Positions 11,504 to 22,077 of a DNA stretch of 64,000 nt are shown here, in pieces (position 1 is the first letter of the stretch; every line of letters begins with the position of its first letter). Below the pieces are notes generated by a model. The model was not told the DNA's origin. It did no database searches and saw only the letters and a program-made list of their open reading frames with translations. The position numbers and the translations under genes are program-made. This stretch comes from Periconia sp. R9002 (taxonomy: Eukaryota; Ascomycota; Dothideomycetes; Pleosporales; Periconiaceae): contig JAMAHW010000034.1 in NCBI GenBank assembly GCA_023627715.1, positions 248,001-312,000 on the forward strand, given 5' to 3'.

Positions 11504-12797
11504 CTACACTGGTATAGGGACAGGTCCCACAGGACCCAAACTTGCGCCGATATTTGCTTGGTGCATGGTTCGCGCCCCCCAATGATCTGGATAATCCACC
11601 GCAGTATGAAACATTTGATAGTTCGCCCACATGATGATGTCTCCCTCTACAACCTGCGGTACCATGATATAGTCGGGTTTGAGTACACGCTCTTGAATGT
11701 TTGCAAGCCATTCACGGACGCGAACAAGGTCTTCCACGATTTCAGGTTCATCAGTAGGGTTCGACCTCAAGAATGCTCGTCGAACACAAATTCCGTGCAC
11801 CATGAATGCTTTTTCGCCCGTGACCGGGTTTACCCACACCATTGGATAACGCTTCACGCTGCTTTCGTCGTACGGCGCCAATTCTTCCAAAGTCTTTTCT
11901 TTGCCTTGGCTCACCAACCCGAGACCTGTAGGTTTGCTCTTACACTCACCCATCCATTGGTACGGGTGTGGAGCGTATTCGACCCATGAATGATCAGCTA
12001 TCTTTCTCTCCTCTTCAGTCATCAGTTCATAAGTCTGCACATTGCTGAAGAACGCGGTTAACCCTGGTTCAGTTTTCATAGTCAAACCACTGCCATCGTC
12101 CCAATGAATAGTAACTTCAGGTTTGGTTGGTCGCTTGAAGCAGCGCAGGGTGGTGAACCAGGCTGGATCGCGCGCGTACAGCGGCGCGTCAATGTGCCAT
12201 CGTTGGAAACGCGTATGCCCAGCTTCGAAATCCTCATCTGAAAGCTTGTCGTGGTGCCAAAGATGCGCAAGTTCTTTGTTGATGGTCGTGTTTTTGAGAC
12301 CGAAGTGGTCTTCACCTTGGTGGCCTTTACCGATCACCCGGACGTTTTCTGCGCCCGGAACACCATATACGTCGCGGCCTCGCTATAAAATGGAATCAGA
12401 TTTCTATGGAATTGTCTCGTTATGGAGAACGACTTACAGAGAGGAGGCCGCCTTGTTTGTTAAACGTTTTAAGGTCGCCATGGGAATGTACCAATGGTGC
12501 TTCTGGATCGAAGCGAGTGACCAGTTCCCATTGCTTTATAGGACTGAGCTTTTGCTGGCCCTTGACTATCACGAGCTTATGCGTCCAAATGGCATCGGCA
12601 AGTGATTTGACGTCCGAATCTACACTCTCTGTGAGCCTCTTTGTGTGCCAACAAAACGTGCGTAACTAGTACTAACCAGTAATATTTTCAAGGTCGATGT
12701 CCTCGATCACGGCCCCAAAATTATGTTTCTCGTTCGCCGTCTTCGTTACTGGAGTCACAGTGAACGACGGCACAGAACTGTCTCCGATGCAATCCAT
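11504..12797 (-). CDS. TauD/TfdA-type 2-oxoglutarate dioxygenase, XanA-like (copy 1)
   Basis: Fe(II)/2-oxoglutarate-dependent oxygenase. Three exons on the minus strand (12797-12677, 12619-12438, 12382-11504) give 393 residues. The iron triad is visible: His164 and Asp166 in RWHIDAPLY and the distal His360 (MFHTAVD). Arg372 (GARTMHQ) should bind 2-oxoglutarate. The layout (NFGAVIEDIDLENIT near the N terminus, EYAPHPYQWMGE, YPMVWVNPVTGEKAFMVHG, HQANI near the end) matches fungal xanthine dioxygenase XanA and its relatives, which hydroxylate xanthine to urate. This assignment is from recall of the family. The substrate could be another purine or heterocycle. It shares a divergent promoter with the IPNS-like oxygenase gene and has a paralogue at 14776-16202. 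Confidence 0.88.
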
Positions 12798-13284
12798 CCT
12801 AATGAGTTGGGTCAATGTTTAAAACTCTACAAAACTCAATTGGAGTCGTTTTCCATTTGTTGCCAGATAGTGTTTATATCTCAGAAGCATTATCAATCGT
12901 ACTGTCTGGAATATAGTTGATATTTACCGAAATCTACGCACTTACGCATATGCACAACTAATCTTCGAGTGTGGTTGTCTCCCAGGATGCATCTACCTAT
13001 TCATCGTATACCGTATTATTGATAAAGAGTTATCGGTGTCGATCCGTCTCGGCCGAGATAGGCCCCTCTGAACGTGGCCTCGTCCGAAAGGTGGGGGTGA
13101 ATTAATTAGCGAACCGCGATAGCCCACCTACATGCCGGTTAATGACCGTCAACTACATCGGTGAAGAAGTAAAGGGCAACACGTAAGATTTGGAAAGTAT
13201 TTGGTCAAGACCGCGCCGAAACATTTCAAAGTTGGTTTGTTTGAAAGAAACTACGAATTAGACAACCATACCTGCACTGCTACA
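12798..13284. promoter_or_regulatory. Divergent promoter of dioxygenase 1 and the IPNS-like oxygenase
   Basis: A 487-bp gap between two start codons facing away from each other, so it must serve both genes. It contains the 12-bp palindrome at 13047-13058, roughly midway (about 250 and 226 bases from the two starts). Confidence 0.75.
13047..13058. promoter_or_regulatory. Palindromic element TCTCGGCCGAGA (candidate Zn2Cys6 site)
   Basis: A perfect 12-bp palindrome with a CGG/CCG inverted pair and no spacer, the kind of half-sites bound by Zn2Cys6 dimers. The core CGGCCGAG recurs in the two other divergent promoters of this block. A regulator of that class is encoded at 17707-19823. Confidence 0.6.
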
Positions 13285-14378
13285 ATGGCTCCCACCACAA
13301 AATATGTCGACCGAGAGATTCCCCAGGTAATGTCATGTCTATTCCATCACATATCTTGCTCTAAACGTCCGAATAGATATCTCTCCTAAACTTCTCACAA
13401 CGCATCGACGAAATCTCCGCGCAAATCTGCAATGCAGCCGAAACCGTCGGCTTCTTCGCCGTAAAAGACCACGGCCTATCCGAAGATGAAGTCCAGTCTA
13501 TGTTCTCCGTCTCGGAGCAATTCTTCTCTCTACCCGACTCGAAAAAGGCAACTGTGCCATGGACACCGCAAAATGTCGGCTGGGAGAAGATGTCGCAAGT
13601 GCGTCCATCGACGGGCGAGGCCGATACCAAGGAATCCTATCAGCTTCAATTCGGCGAGAATATGGAAAATTTGTGGATCGGGGATGACGACATACCATAT
13701 TTCAAGCAGAAGAGTCTAGAGTTTATGCATCGCGTACAAGGCATCTCCGAGAACATCATGCTCTGCCTGGCGCGTGGGTTGGGGTTTGCAGACGATTACT
13801 TCATCAAATATCACGATACCACGCGCCCGGATTCCCAATCTACACTTCGATTGCTACATTACTACGAGACTCCTAAGACAAATGATGGAATTATACGACA
13901 CAGGGCCGGTGCGCACGTTGATTGGGGCTTCCTCACGCTTTTATTCCAGCGCACGGGGCAGTCCGGTCTCGAGATATGTCCCGGTCGTGAGGCAGTTACT
14001 GAACACGCCCTTGGAGATGCCTGGACAAAGGTCGAGTTCGAGCCCGGCGTTATCGTATGCAACATTGGTGATTTATTGATGAGTTGGAGTGATGATCGGT
14101 TCAAGAGTACGTATCACCGGGTCAAAGCACCGTGTGAGGAAGGTGATTACTTCGGAGAGAGATACAGTATAGCTTTCTTCAACCAGCCTGTCAAGGATGC
14201 GATTATACAGGGACCGAAGAAAAAGTACCCCGCAGTTACTGGCGAGGAGTTTACCCGAGCAGCTATGAATAGGAACTTCGGCATACTGAAGGAGAAGTTG
14301 GCAGCGAAGGAAAAGGAAAAGAAGCTGAAAGAAGCGACAGTGACAAAAACTGCGGTTTCCGTTCAAGCCGTAGCGTGA
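13285..14378 (+). CDS. 2-oxoglutarate/Fe(II) oxygenase of the isopenicillin-N-synthase fold
   Basis: Two exons (13285-13326, 13377-14378; 50-bp intron) give 347 residues. The N-terminal part is the DIOX_N domain (VGFFAVKDHGLS). The C-terminal 2OG-FeII_Oxy domain has His194 and Asp196 (AHVDWGF), the distal His261 (STYHRVK) and the R-x-S pair Arg276/Ser278 (RYSIAFF) that binds 2-oxoglutarate. The tail is a charged Lys/Glu-rich helix. The family includes flavonoid and gibberellin oxidases and, in fungi, thymine 7-hydroxylase. In this context (two XanA-like enzymes, nucleobase permease) a heterocyclic substrate is plausible, but that is inference. It is transcribed divergently from dioxygenase 1. 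Confidence 0.9.
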
Positions 14379-14775
14379 GGTATTACATATAGGGAAACGT
14401 CCGGTCTTTTATCCAGTGATAACGACACCTGTCTCAATTCGCTACCGCTTGTTATGTCATTTTTCCATGCTCTGAAGCCCAAATAATTCAATATTTTCCA
14501 AACATGATCCTCAGGCTATTCAAAGTTAACTATTGTGTAAAATTAGTGAAAGGGAAGTTGATATAACGAAATGCGTGGTGCAATATTCCAAGGACTAGTT
14601 AGCAAAACTATCGATCATATAAACCTGCAGAGGCATTTCTTAGATTTCTACTCTGAATTCTATATAAAAAAGATAATTATACGAAGAAACTGAAAAGGAA
14701 CAAGAGCAGAGATTGAAATGTTTATCATTAGTGTACGTGTGTGCAACTCTGATCTACATTGATGTCATTGGGTTA
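14379..14775. other. Convergent intergenic gap
   Basis: A 397-bp AT-rich stretch between the 3' ends of the IPNS-like oxygenase and dioxygenase 2. It presumably holds both polyadenylation regions. No gene is seen. Confidence 0.5.
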
Positions 14776-16202
14776 TCAACCAGATGGATGGTCACTTGCA
14801 GCTATGTTGCACTGATGCATGACCCGTGGCCCATATGATTTCGGAAATTCAGTCTACGATTGAAACGTAATCAGTAATCGTAGCACAATATAGTACAGAG
14901 AGATATTTCCATGAAGGAGAGAACTCACAATGCTGTGCCAAAGCGCCCTGTTGTACCATAGAATGACATCTTGTTCTTTATGCGGATGGGCGTAGATGTT
15001 TTCGGGCCTCAGAACTGGGCGTATGATTCTGTTGTGAATGTCAATCTACACACCCGCAAGAAAAGGGAGAGAAAGTTGAGTGACTTACTTATCCATGAAT
15101 GCTCGGACCTCTGAGAGATCGTTCACTATAGTCTCCTCACCATCCGGACTTTTCTTGAGATAAAGCTTCAACGCGCCCTGCCCATGCACTTGCAGTGACT
15201 GCTCCCCAGTGACCGGATTTCTCCAAACCATTGGATACACACAGACATTTTCCTTCTCCCATTTCGGTAAGTCCTCTAATCTCTTCTCTAATCCCTCCGT
15301 TTCAATCAAGTGTCCCAACCGCGAACTCCTAGCCCCAGCCATCCACACAAACGCATGCGGCGCATACTCAATGCGACTATTCAATACAATTTGTCGAGTT
15401 TCATCATCGAGAAGCACCAAAGCTCGACTTCCCGCCACCATCACCGTCACTCCAGGGGCCATCTGCATGGTCGTGCCTTCTTCATCCTCCCACCTAACAG
15501 TGACGTCCGGCCCCTTTGGCGTCCGCACTGCAAGAAGACATCCCACACGAGGTGGTGGAATATTGTATAGCGCACCATCGAAATGCCACTGGTAGAACCG
15601 CGACGCACCGGCTTCGCGCTCATCGGCTGGGATATGTGGTGGGAGGTGAAATTCTTCGTGGTCGATACCCTGAACTTCGAAACCGGGTGGAAAGCCGAAG
15701 TGGCCGTCGGGAAGAAGGCCGCGGCCGAGAATATGAACTTGGGGTTGAACGGGGATGGCAGGGCGTTTGGGGATACCATAGAAGTTCGTGCCGTTGTGGG
15801 AAGTTAGGAATGGGTCGTGGCCGTGGGCGAAACCACCGGTTTTTTCTTCAGGGTCGAAGCTAAAGTTGTGGAGTTAGATATGACATGTGGCTATGTAGAA
15901 CATAAGTACCTTGAAGTAAGTAAATATTGTTGTTGCGGAGTCAGCATTTCTGGCTGCTCCTTGAACACGAGGAGTTTGTGTTTGTGCAGTGCATCGGAAA
16001 TGAAATCGAAATCGGCGTCCGTGAAGTTATTCAAGTCAATACCGTAGATCTCTGCGCCAAAGTCCACCGCACTTGAAGCCGAATGCTTGATGGGAACTAC
16101 TCGTCCAGAGGTGTTGTCTGCATGTGGGAGGACCTGCTTCACTTTCGGCGCGGCAATGTGAAGCACTGGAGCGTCTTCTGTAACGGTAGCTGTGATGACC
16201 AT
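14776..16202 (-). CDS. TauD/TfdA-type 2-oxoglutarate dioxygenase, XanA-like (copy 2)
   Basis: Four exons (16202-15910, 15859-15089, 15028-14929, 14853-14776) with short GT-AG introns give 413 residues. The last small exon supplies the end of the domain (GPRVMHQCNIAAS) and would be missed by simple ORF calling. Iron ligands: His190 and Asp192 (QWHFDGALY) and His386 (ALWHSI); Arg398 for 2-oxoglutarate. SAVDFGAEIYGIDLNNFTD, EYAPHAFVWMAGARS and YPMVWRNPVTGEQSLQVHG align by eye with copy 1 and with xanthine dioxygenase XanA. Long stretches differ from copy 1, so this is an old paralogue, not a recent duplicate. It shares a divergent promoter with the alpha/beta hydrolase gene. Confidence 0.88.
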
Positions 16203-16415
16203 TATGATAGATTTCTCGGTAAGATTCTACTATTGACTTAAAATTTGGAATGTACAATGGCGAGACCTGTATCATACAGCGTAGCTCGAGCCATGATAGA
16301 TGTAGACTGGAGGTTATGTCACGTGACGTGATCGCCCTCACCATCTGGACTGCATGTTCATGCAGATGAGTTACCCCGAGTAGCAATTGCATCTGTACAC
16401 TAGTGGAGTACATAG

Positions 16416-16423
16416 TCGGCCGA
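16416..16423. promoter_or_regulatory. TCGGCCGA palindrome, copy a
   Basis: An eight-base palindrome in context AGTCGGCCGAGAG. It has the same core as the elements at 13047-13058, 16469-16476 and 19869-19876, and lies about 200 bases from both flanking starts. Confidence 0.55.
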
Positions 16424-16468
16424 GAGCCACATTTGCAGTGTGATAAGAGATGAGGCCCCTGGACCGCT

Positions 16469-16476
16469 TCGGCCGA
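16469..16476. promoter_or_regulatory. TCGGCCGA palindrome, copy b
   Basis: An eight-base palindrome in context CTTCGGCCGAGCA, second copy in the same promoter. Doubling fits cooperative regulator binding, which is inference. Confidence 0.55.
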
Positions 16477-16625
16477 GCATCCCTGCCCCTTCAGTTCCAT
16501 GATACCATGTTTGTGCAATTACCATCATGGTTGCATTTCCTCTGAAGCAAAGAACCAAACAGAACTTTTGAAATTGAAGATACCCAAATTTTCGAAATAT
16601 AGCTATTCAGCAAAGAAAATTCGTC

Positions 16626-17553
16626 ATGGCTATAATAACACCTGCTTCATTGTACCACACCACAATGGCAGGCACAAAACTCCACTACCTTCAAACCGGC
16701 AACCAAACAGGCCCTCTCCTGCTATGTCTGCACGGCCTTGGGGGTTCTACTGATACATTCACACCCCTGCTGCCCTACCTCCCTCCAGATTACAACACCA
16801 TCCTCGTCGACTTCCCAGGATTCGGAAAATCCCCTTTCACCGTATCCACGAACAAGACCTCTATCGCAAACCATGTCGCCGACTTGGACGACTTCATCAC
16901 GGCTTTACAAAGACCTTCGCAACCGAAAGGCTTGGTCATCATTGGGCACTCTTTGGGCGCAATTGTCGCTTTGCAGTACGCTGCTTTGCGTCCGGAAACC
17001 GTCAAGGGACTCGCGCTGCTTGGAGCAGGAAGATCAGCGGCAGGAATACCTGCTGCGAAGCAGCGCATGCTTGATCTTGCGGCCGCGGTGAGGGAGAATG
17101 GGGTTACCGTTGCCGCAGATTTGGCGACAAAGTCAAACTTTTATGAACCGACGTATGTTTCCCGATTCTCACTGATCCCACGAATTGCTAACAATACAAA
17201 CCTCTAGTGCCGAGCGTAAAGCAGATCCAAAATCCCTAGAAGCGGTCAGAAATGCCGTCCTGGCTGCGGACCCTGAGGCCTACTCAAGGACTTGCGAGGC
17301 TCTAGTGGATCCATCACATGAGGATCCTAGGTACGACTTGATTAAAGCGCCGACGGTGTTTGTTGCAGGCGATAAGGATATGATCAGTCCCGTAGAGCGT
17401 TCACGAGACCTCAGCGCACTGATAGGAGGAAATAGCTGGATCGAGGTGGTGAGGAGCGGACATCAGCCAATTTTGGAGGACATCTCTGGTGTTAAAAGCG
17501 CTCTTGATAAGCTTTTTGAGAGCATTAAAATTGCTCAGAATATCAAAGACTGA
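16626..17553 (+). CDS. Alpha/beta hydrolase (enol-lactonase-like)
   Basis: Two exons (16626-17152, 17208-17553; 55-bp intron) give 290 residues. The fold markers are in order: oxyanion-hole segment HGLGGS, the VDFPGFGKS turn, nucleophile elbow GHSLG (catalytic Ser), acid region VAGDKDMISP and the catalytic His in SGHQPILED. No signal peptide, so probably cytosolic. The pattern resembles 3-oxoadipate enol-lactonase and related C-C or ester/lactone hydrolases, which act late in ring catabolism. Its place in the dioxygenase block suggests it opens or trims an oxidised ring product; the true substrate is unknown. It is divergent from dioxygenase 2 and convergent with the regulator gene. Confidence 0.88.
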
Positions 17554-17706
17554 AATAGTCGTTCGCACGATGTAATGTTATAGAAAATATGAAGTTTATA
17601 CACGCAAAGTATTCGACTATTCTCGTTATCAACACAGAAGAGTTTCACAAAGACGTGCTCGACCAGGATGTACATACAGAAATGTTATCATACATTCCCA
17701 TTCTAG

Positions 17707-19823
17707 CTATAGCCATGATCCCGAGAGATCATGATTGGCCAAGTAAAGCAGGTTTTCAAATCCATTCGCACTGTCCAATATAGAAGGTACAAACCCGACG
17801 TTAAGTTCTAAATCAGTGTAATTTGTCGTCTGCGCTTGGTTTGGTTCGGTGATGCTGTACGTTGGAGGCGGTTCCCGCGCCCTCGGCGATGTCAGATCTT
17901 GCTCTGTTGTTGATGTGCCTTCACAAAAGGACTTCACAAAAGCTGGGACGTTGAAAGTATGAACTGAAGTTCCATCTCGATTTCTCTTAGAGCCACGAGA
18001 TATCGTTCCCATTTTTGAAATTTCTGCAAGTAGGGCTTCAAGCAGCTTGATGCCGCGGGTCGCAATCATGCTGTTCCGACATGTGCGGAGCAGTAATACT
18101 ACGGACTCAACTAGCTGGAGATGTTCGGGGGTATTTTGCGTGTCTCGTTCTTGATGTAGAATGTCCAGCGAGAGAATGATAGCAGCAGCTACGGAAAATG
18201 CTTGATGAATCCATAAAACCGGGCCGTTCTCTTCGCACACGTGTTTGTACTCTTTGATGATGGTTTTGGAGGCGGCTAAGCAGGTGCGACGAGTGAAGGC
18301 GAAGGCCGTGTTGGTGAAGCTGTCGGAGAGGAAAGATCTGTGGATCATAATGATCTTGTGGCTAGAGCTAATTGCCAATACCCTTCGGGCCCACGGAATC
18401 CATGGCGGCCATGATGGATCTAAGGGTATGTTGCTAAGAAACGTGGGACGATCTTGTGTAGCTAGATTGCGGAGGCGCGAATCCCATTTAAGAACCTGTT
18501 CATAGCGTGTGTACGCGGTATTACACGACATCAGTCCATCTTGGAGTTGTGGCATGATTGATGCAATGTCGTACAAGAATCTACAATAGCTGGTAATAGT
18601 GGGAACGTGCAACGGCAAAGGTCTTAGGTCGTGATCGTGGCAATGAGAGGCAGCCTGAGAAGTAGAGTAGAGTGGATTGATTAAATAGCTCTCGGAAAAA
18701 GGAATGCCGAACCAGTCCTGACTACAAAGTTGAGTCCATACCCGGCGACCGATTTCTTTTTCTGCTATACTACCTGTGGCTCCTGCGCCGAGCCTATGGA
18801 GGCCGAGTGACTGAGCAACGCGCACAGCGGCCGCAAGGTGGATGCTTTGTGAGCTGCTAAAGCCCAAAAGATGTGCAGCGATTGTTCCAGTGGCGATGGC
18901 CTGACATGAGAATATGCTGAGATTGGATGTGTAATCGGCATGGTTGAGACAAGTAGTAACGGCCTGGAACCAGCGCTTTGAGAGAGTGGCTTGTTCCGCA
19001 TCACGGTAGCCCCAAGACTGCGCTTGAGCTTGAGGAGCACATGTGAGACTCCCCGCCATAACAGAAAAAAGGAGCGCAACCCATTGGAGATTGATACCGG
19101 GATTTGTGAGTTTACCGTCATGCCGATCCCAGAAGATTTGTAACTGGGTTCGGAAAGCGGGTGTGAAAAAGGAGCCATGATACCATAACAAATCCTCGCA
19201 ATGATAATCAACTAGCTGCTGCACATGCGAAGCACTAGGAATCAGGAGTTGGATGACAGCTAAGGAAGAACAATCTGAGAATGGATCTAGAGTGTTTTCT
19301 TGGAGATCGGTGTGCTCCACCTCGGGAGATACAACGTTGTGAACATCAGGGTCCTTCCTCCTACCCCATGCAAGAAATTCTAAGATGGAGGCTGCGTCTT
19401 GCAGCACGGAATCATTGGTTGTTTCTGCTGGGTCATTTTCTTCTTGTCTTTCGTACTGCGATGCAGATGCAGCTCGAGGGCCATGAGCTCTTCTCGTCTC
19501 TAGAGGCGATTGTACTTGTCCGACACGATTGGCATTTTCTTCTAAAGTGTCGTCTTGTAGCTCATCAATTCGGCGACGTAGATATTCGAGTTCTTGGGCT
19601 CGGGAAAGTGAGGAAGAGAGTCGGGGGGACGAATGCTGCGTTGTATCTGTACGGCACAGAGCTTCCTCTCCTCTACACCGATGATTAGCACTCGTGGGCG
19701 AAATGAGCCAGAAAGAGATATCAATCACCTGCGTGTGCAGTTTGCGCATGGTACAGTCTTACTACACTTCACTTTCCTTAGTGTACATGCGCTGCAAGCT
19801 AACCTCGAGCGCGGAGCCGCCAT
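17707..19823 (-). CDS. Zn2Cys6 transcription factor with fungal-specific TF domain
   Basis: Two exons (19823-19729, 19672-17707; 56-bp intron inside the zinc cluster) give 686 residues. The short first exon supplies the binuclear cluster. Cysteines at 10, 13, 20, 26, 29 and 38 give C-x2-C-x6-C-x5-C-x2-C-x8-C with the basic TLRKVK linker. A coiled-coil-like dimerisation segment follows (SRAQELEYLRRRIDELQDD). The middle holds the fungal TF domain (LAAAVRVAQSLGLHRLGAG, IGRRVWTQLCSQDW). It is divergent from the nucleobase permease and lies inside the dioxygenase/hydrolase block, so it is the natural candidate regulator of that block through the CGGCCGAG elements. It may also control itself: one element lies 46 bases from its start. 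Confidence 0.9.
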
Positions 19824-20203
19824 AGGAGTGTAATGTTTTTCCAGCGCAGCGTGAACGACCACTTGCACCGGCCGAGGGGACCTGAGTAGTACTCCGGGCC
19901 TATTTCAAGGTTCTGGGGTGCTCATCTTCCGAAGGTTAATAACGAGCAGTTAGCGAATAGGTAGCGCGCCCGCATTGGGAACGCCAATCATTACGCCTTC
20001 TAGATTGTCCCACTTCCTATCAACCGTGTGCAACGGTGCTGATAACGTATCATTACTGAACACTACATGTGAGATAACAACAACACACTAAGAGTGGCGA
20101 GTGTTCAGTTCGTAAGCTCTTGTGTGTAGTTCAAATATATCAATTGATCTCTGTAGAATATCGAAGGGGTTACCCATCCAACATTGTCGATGTCTGTGCC
20201 ACA
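19824..20203. promoter_or_regulatory. Divergent promoter of the regulator and the NCS1 permease
   Basis: A 380-bp gap between two divergent starts. It contains CCGGCCGAG at 19868-19876, close to the regulator start. Confidence 0.7.
19869..19876. promoter_or_regulatory. CGGCCGAG element
   Basis: Same CGG/CCG core as the elements in the two other divergent promoters, context CACCGGCCGAGGG. It is less perfectly palindromic outside the core (CCGGCCGAG). Confidence 0.5.
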
Positions 20204-22077
20204 ATGGTTGGTAAACTTGAGATTCGACAGCGCGCTGCGCAAGCAGCAGAAAAAACCAAAGCACGACTTACGCAGCCATCTAGTTGGAAGTTACCCAAGC
20301 AGTCCAGCAGCATTGCACCGCCTGATGTATGGACAAACGTGGACATGGACCCAGTGCCTCCAGAGAGGAGGACATGGGGAAAAGCCGCCTTTGTGACCTA
20401 CTGGATGTCCGATCTAGTTACGATTTCTACTTGGAGTTCGGGGTCGGCTATCATTACCCTGGGTGAGTTGCGCTTTCAGCCCCGTTGTGGTCTGCTTCGT
20501 TAACACATTCCAGGCCTCACAGCTACGGATGCTGTCCTCATCACTTTGGTTGCCGGAATATGCAATGCTATTCCCACAGTGCTCAATGGTGCTATAGGTG
20601 CAGACCTTCACATCCCGTTCCCCATTGCTTCGCGCGCCAGTCATGGGTATTGGTTTAGCTACTTCGCTGTCGTGAGCAGAGGAATTCTTGCCATGTTCTG
20701 GTTCGGGGTGCACACTGGTTATGGTGGCACTTGCGTTTCCGCGGTACGGTCTATAGCCAAACACATATCGCCTGTCACTGACATTTCTCGTAGATGCTCA
20801 CTGCTATATGGCCAAGCTTTGCAACTCTCCCTAATCACTTGCCTGCATCAGCTGGCTTGACGACCGCTGGAATGATTTCGTATTTTCTATACTGGCTCAT
20901 ACAGTTCCCATTTCTCCTCATCCCGACCCACAAACTTCAATACATGTTTTGGATCAAGACTGTCCTGATGCCCCCAGTGGCAATTGGAATGGTAATTATG
21001 TCCTCCTGTCAAACATTAAGTTTGACTTTCAACATTACAAGCAGAATTCTAACCAGTCACCAGACAATCTGGGTTGCTCTAAAAGCAGGCGGAAACGGAG
21101 CCTTCTTCAATAAGCCAAGCGCAGTTCATGGTTCTGAGCGCGCTTGGTTGTGGTTATCAAGCATGACCAGCATTACCGGAGGCTACAGCACGCTCGCAGT
21201 GAATATCCCCGACTTCTCACGCTTCAGCAAAGATCGCCATGCACATTATTGGCAAATTCCTACTATTCCGATCCTGAAGACTCTAACTGCGCTGATGGGT
21301 GTTATTTCGGCGTCCGCTGCACAGCAAATATGGGGTACGCCATACTGGACGCCCACCCAAATCATAAACACCTGGCAGGGTACTCCCAGCGGGCGTACTG
21401 CAGCATTCTTCTGCGCTGCCATCTGGCTTCTGAGTCAAATTAGTGTCAACATCAGCGCCAACGCCGTCTCCTTCGCCAATGATGTTACCACTCTTGCACC
21501 AAGATGGTTTAACGTTCGTCGCGGAACGATTCTGGTGTCACTGATCGGCAGCTGGGCGCTATGCCCTTGGATCATCGTCGCATCAGGCAAAGCTTTCCTC
21601 AATTTCATGAGCGCATACGCCATATTCATGGCTCCTATTGCCGGTATCCTTTTCGCGGATTATTGGATCGTCAAGCGTCGACGATATGATGTTCCCGCCC
21701 TTTACGATCCTAGGGGTCTTTATCGATATAACAAATATGGAGTGAACTGGAGAGCTGTTGTTGCGACATTTGTTACCATCATTCCACTCCTACCTGCGCT
21801 AGCTAACAAGGTCAATCCTAAAGTACGCCTCCCAACCGGGCTCAAGAATCTCTTTACCATAAACTGGTTGTATGGTTTTGTTCTATCTATTGTTCTTTAT
21901 TGGTCTTTGAATGCTTTCTTCCCTTATAAGGAGTCATTGATATCGAAAACTGTGACGGGTTTTGAGTATGTCGACGGTGTTGAAGTGGTTGGTGAAAGCT
22001 GCTCGGTTGAGAGCAACGAGGTGGAGCAATTGAAGAAAGGTGCTGATTCAGGAACGGCTGCGGTGTCTTCTGCGTAA
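20204..22077 (+). CDS. NCS1-family nucleobase permease (uracil/allantoin/purine type)
   Basis: Imports nucleobases or related compounds across the plasma membrane. Exons 20204-20462, 20514-20743 and 20794-22077 are clear. A further 72-bp in-frame intron (20992-21063) is likely, because its removal joins AIGM to TIWVALKAGG as expected for the family, giving 566 residues instead of 590. About 12 membrane segments are visible. Family marks include the soluble N terminus ending in RRTWG, WSSGSAIITLGLT, the GYWFSYFAVVSRG helix, SITGGYSTLAVNIPDFSRF and ISANAVSFANDVTTLAPRWFNVRRG. This is the Fur-type branch carrying uracil, allantoin or uric acid in Aspergillus. Divergent pairing with the Zn2Cys6 regulator and nearness to XanA-like enzymes suggest a purine-like or other heterocyclic substrate. 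Confidence 0.92.

Larger units (their letters stand above)
16203..16625. promoter_or_regulatory. Divergent promoter of dioxygenase 2 and the alpha/beta hydrolase
   Basis: A 423-bp gap between divergent starts. It carries two TCGGCCGA palindromes (16416-16423 and 16469-16476), 53 bp apart and near the middle, both followed by G so that each gives TCGGCCGAG. Confidence 0.75.

Noticed and set aside
15719..15727. Another CGGCCGAG match
   Set aside because: Lies inside the coding sequence of dioxygenase 2, so it is not counted with the promoter elements.
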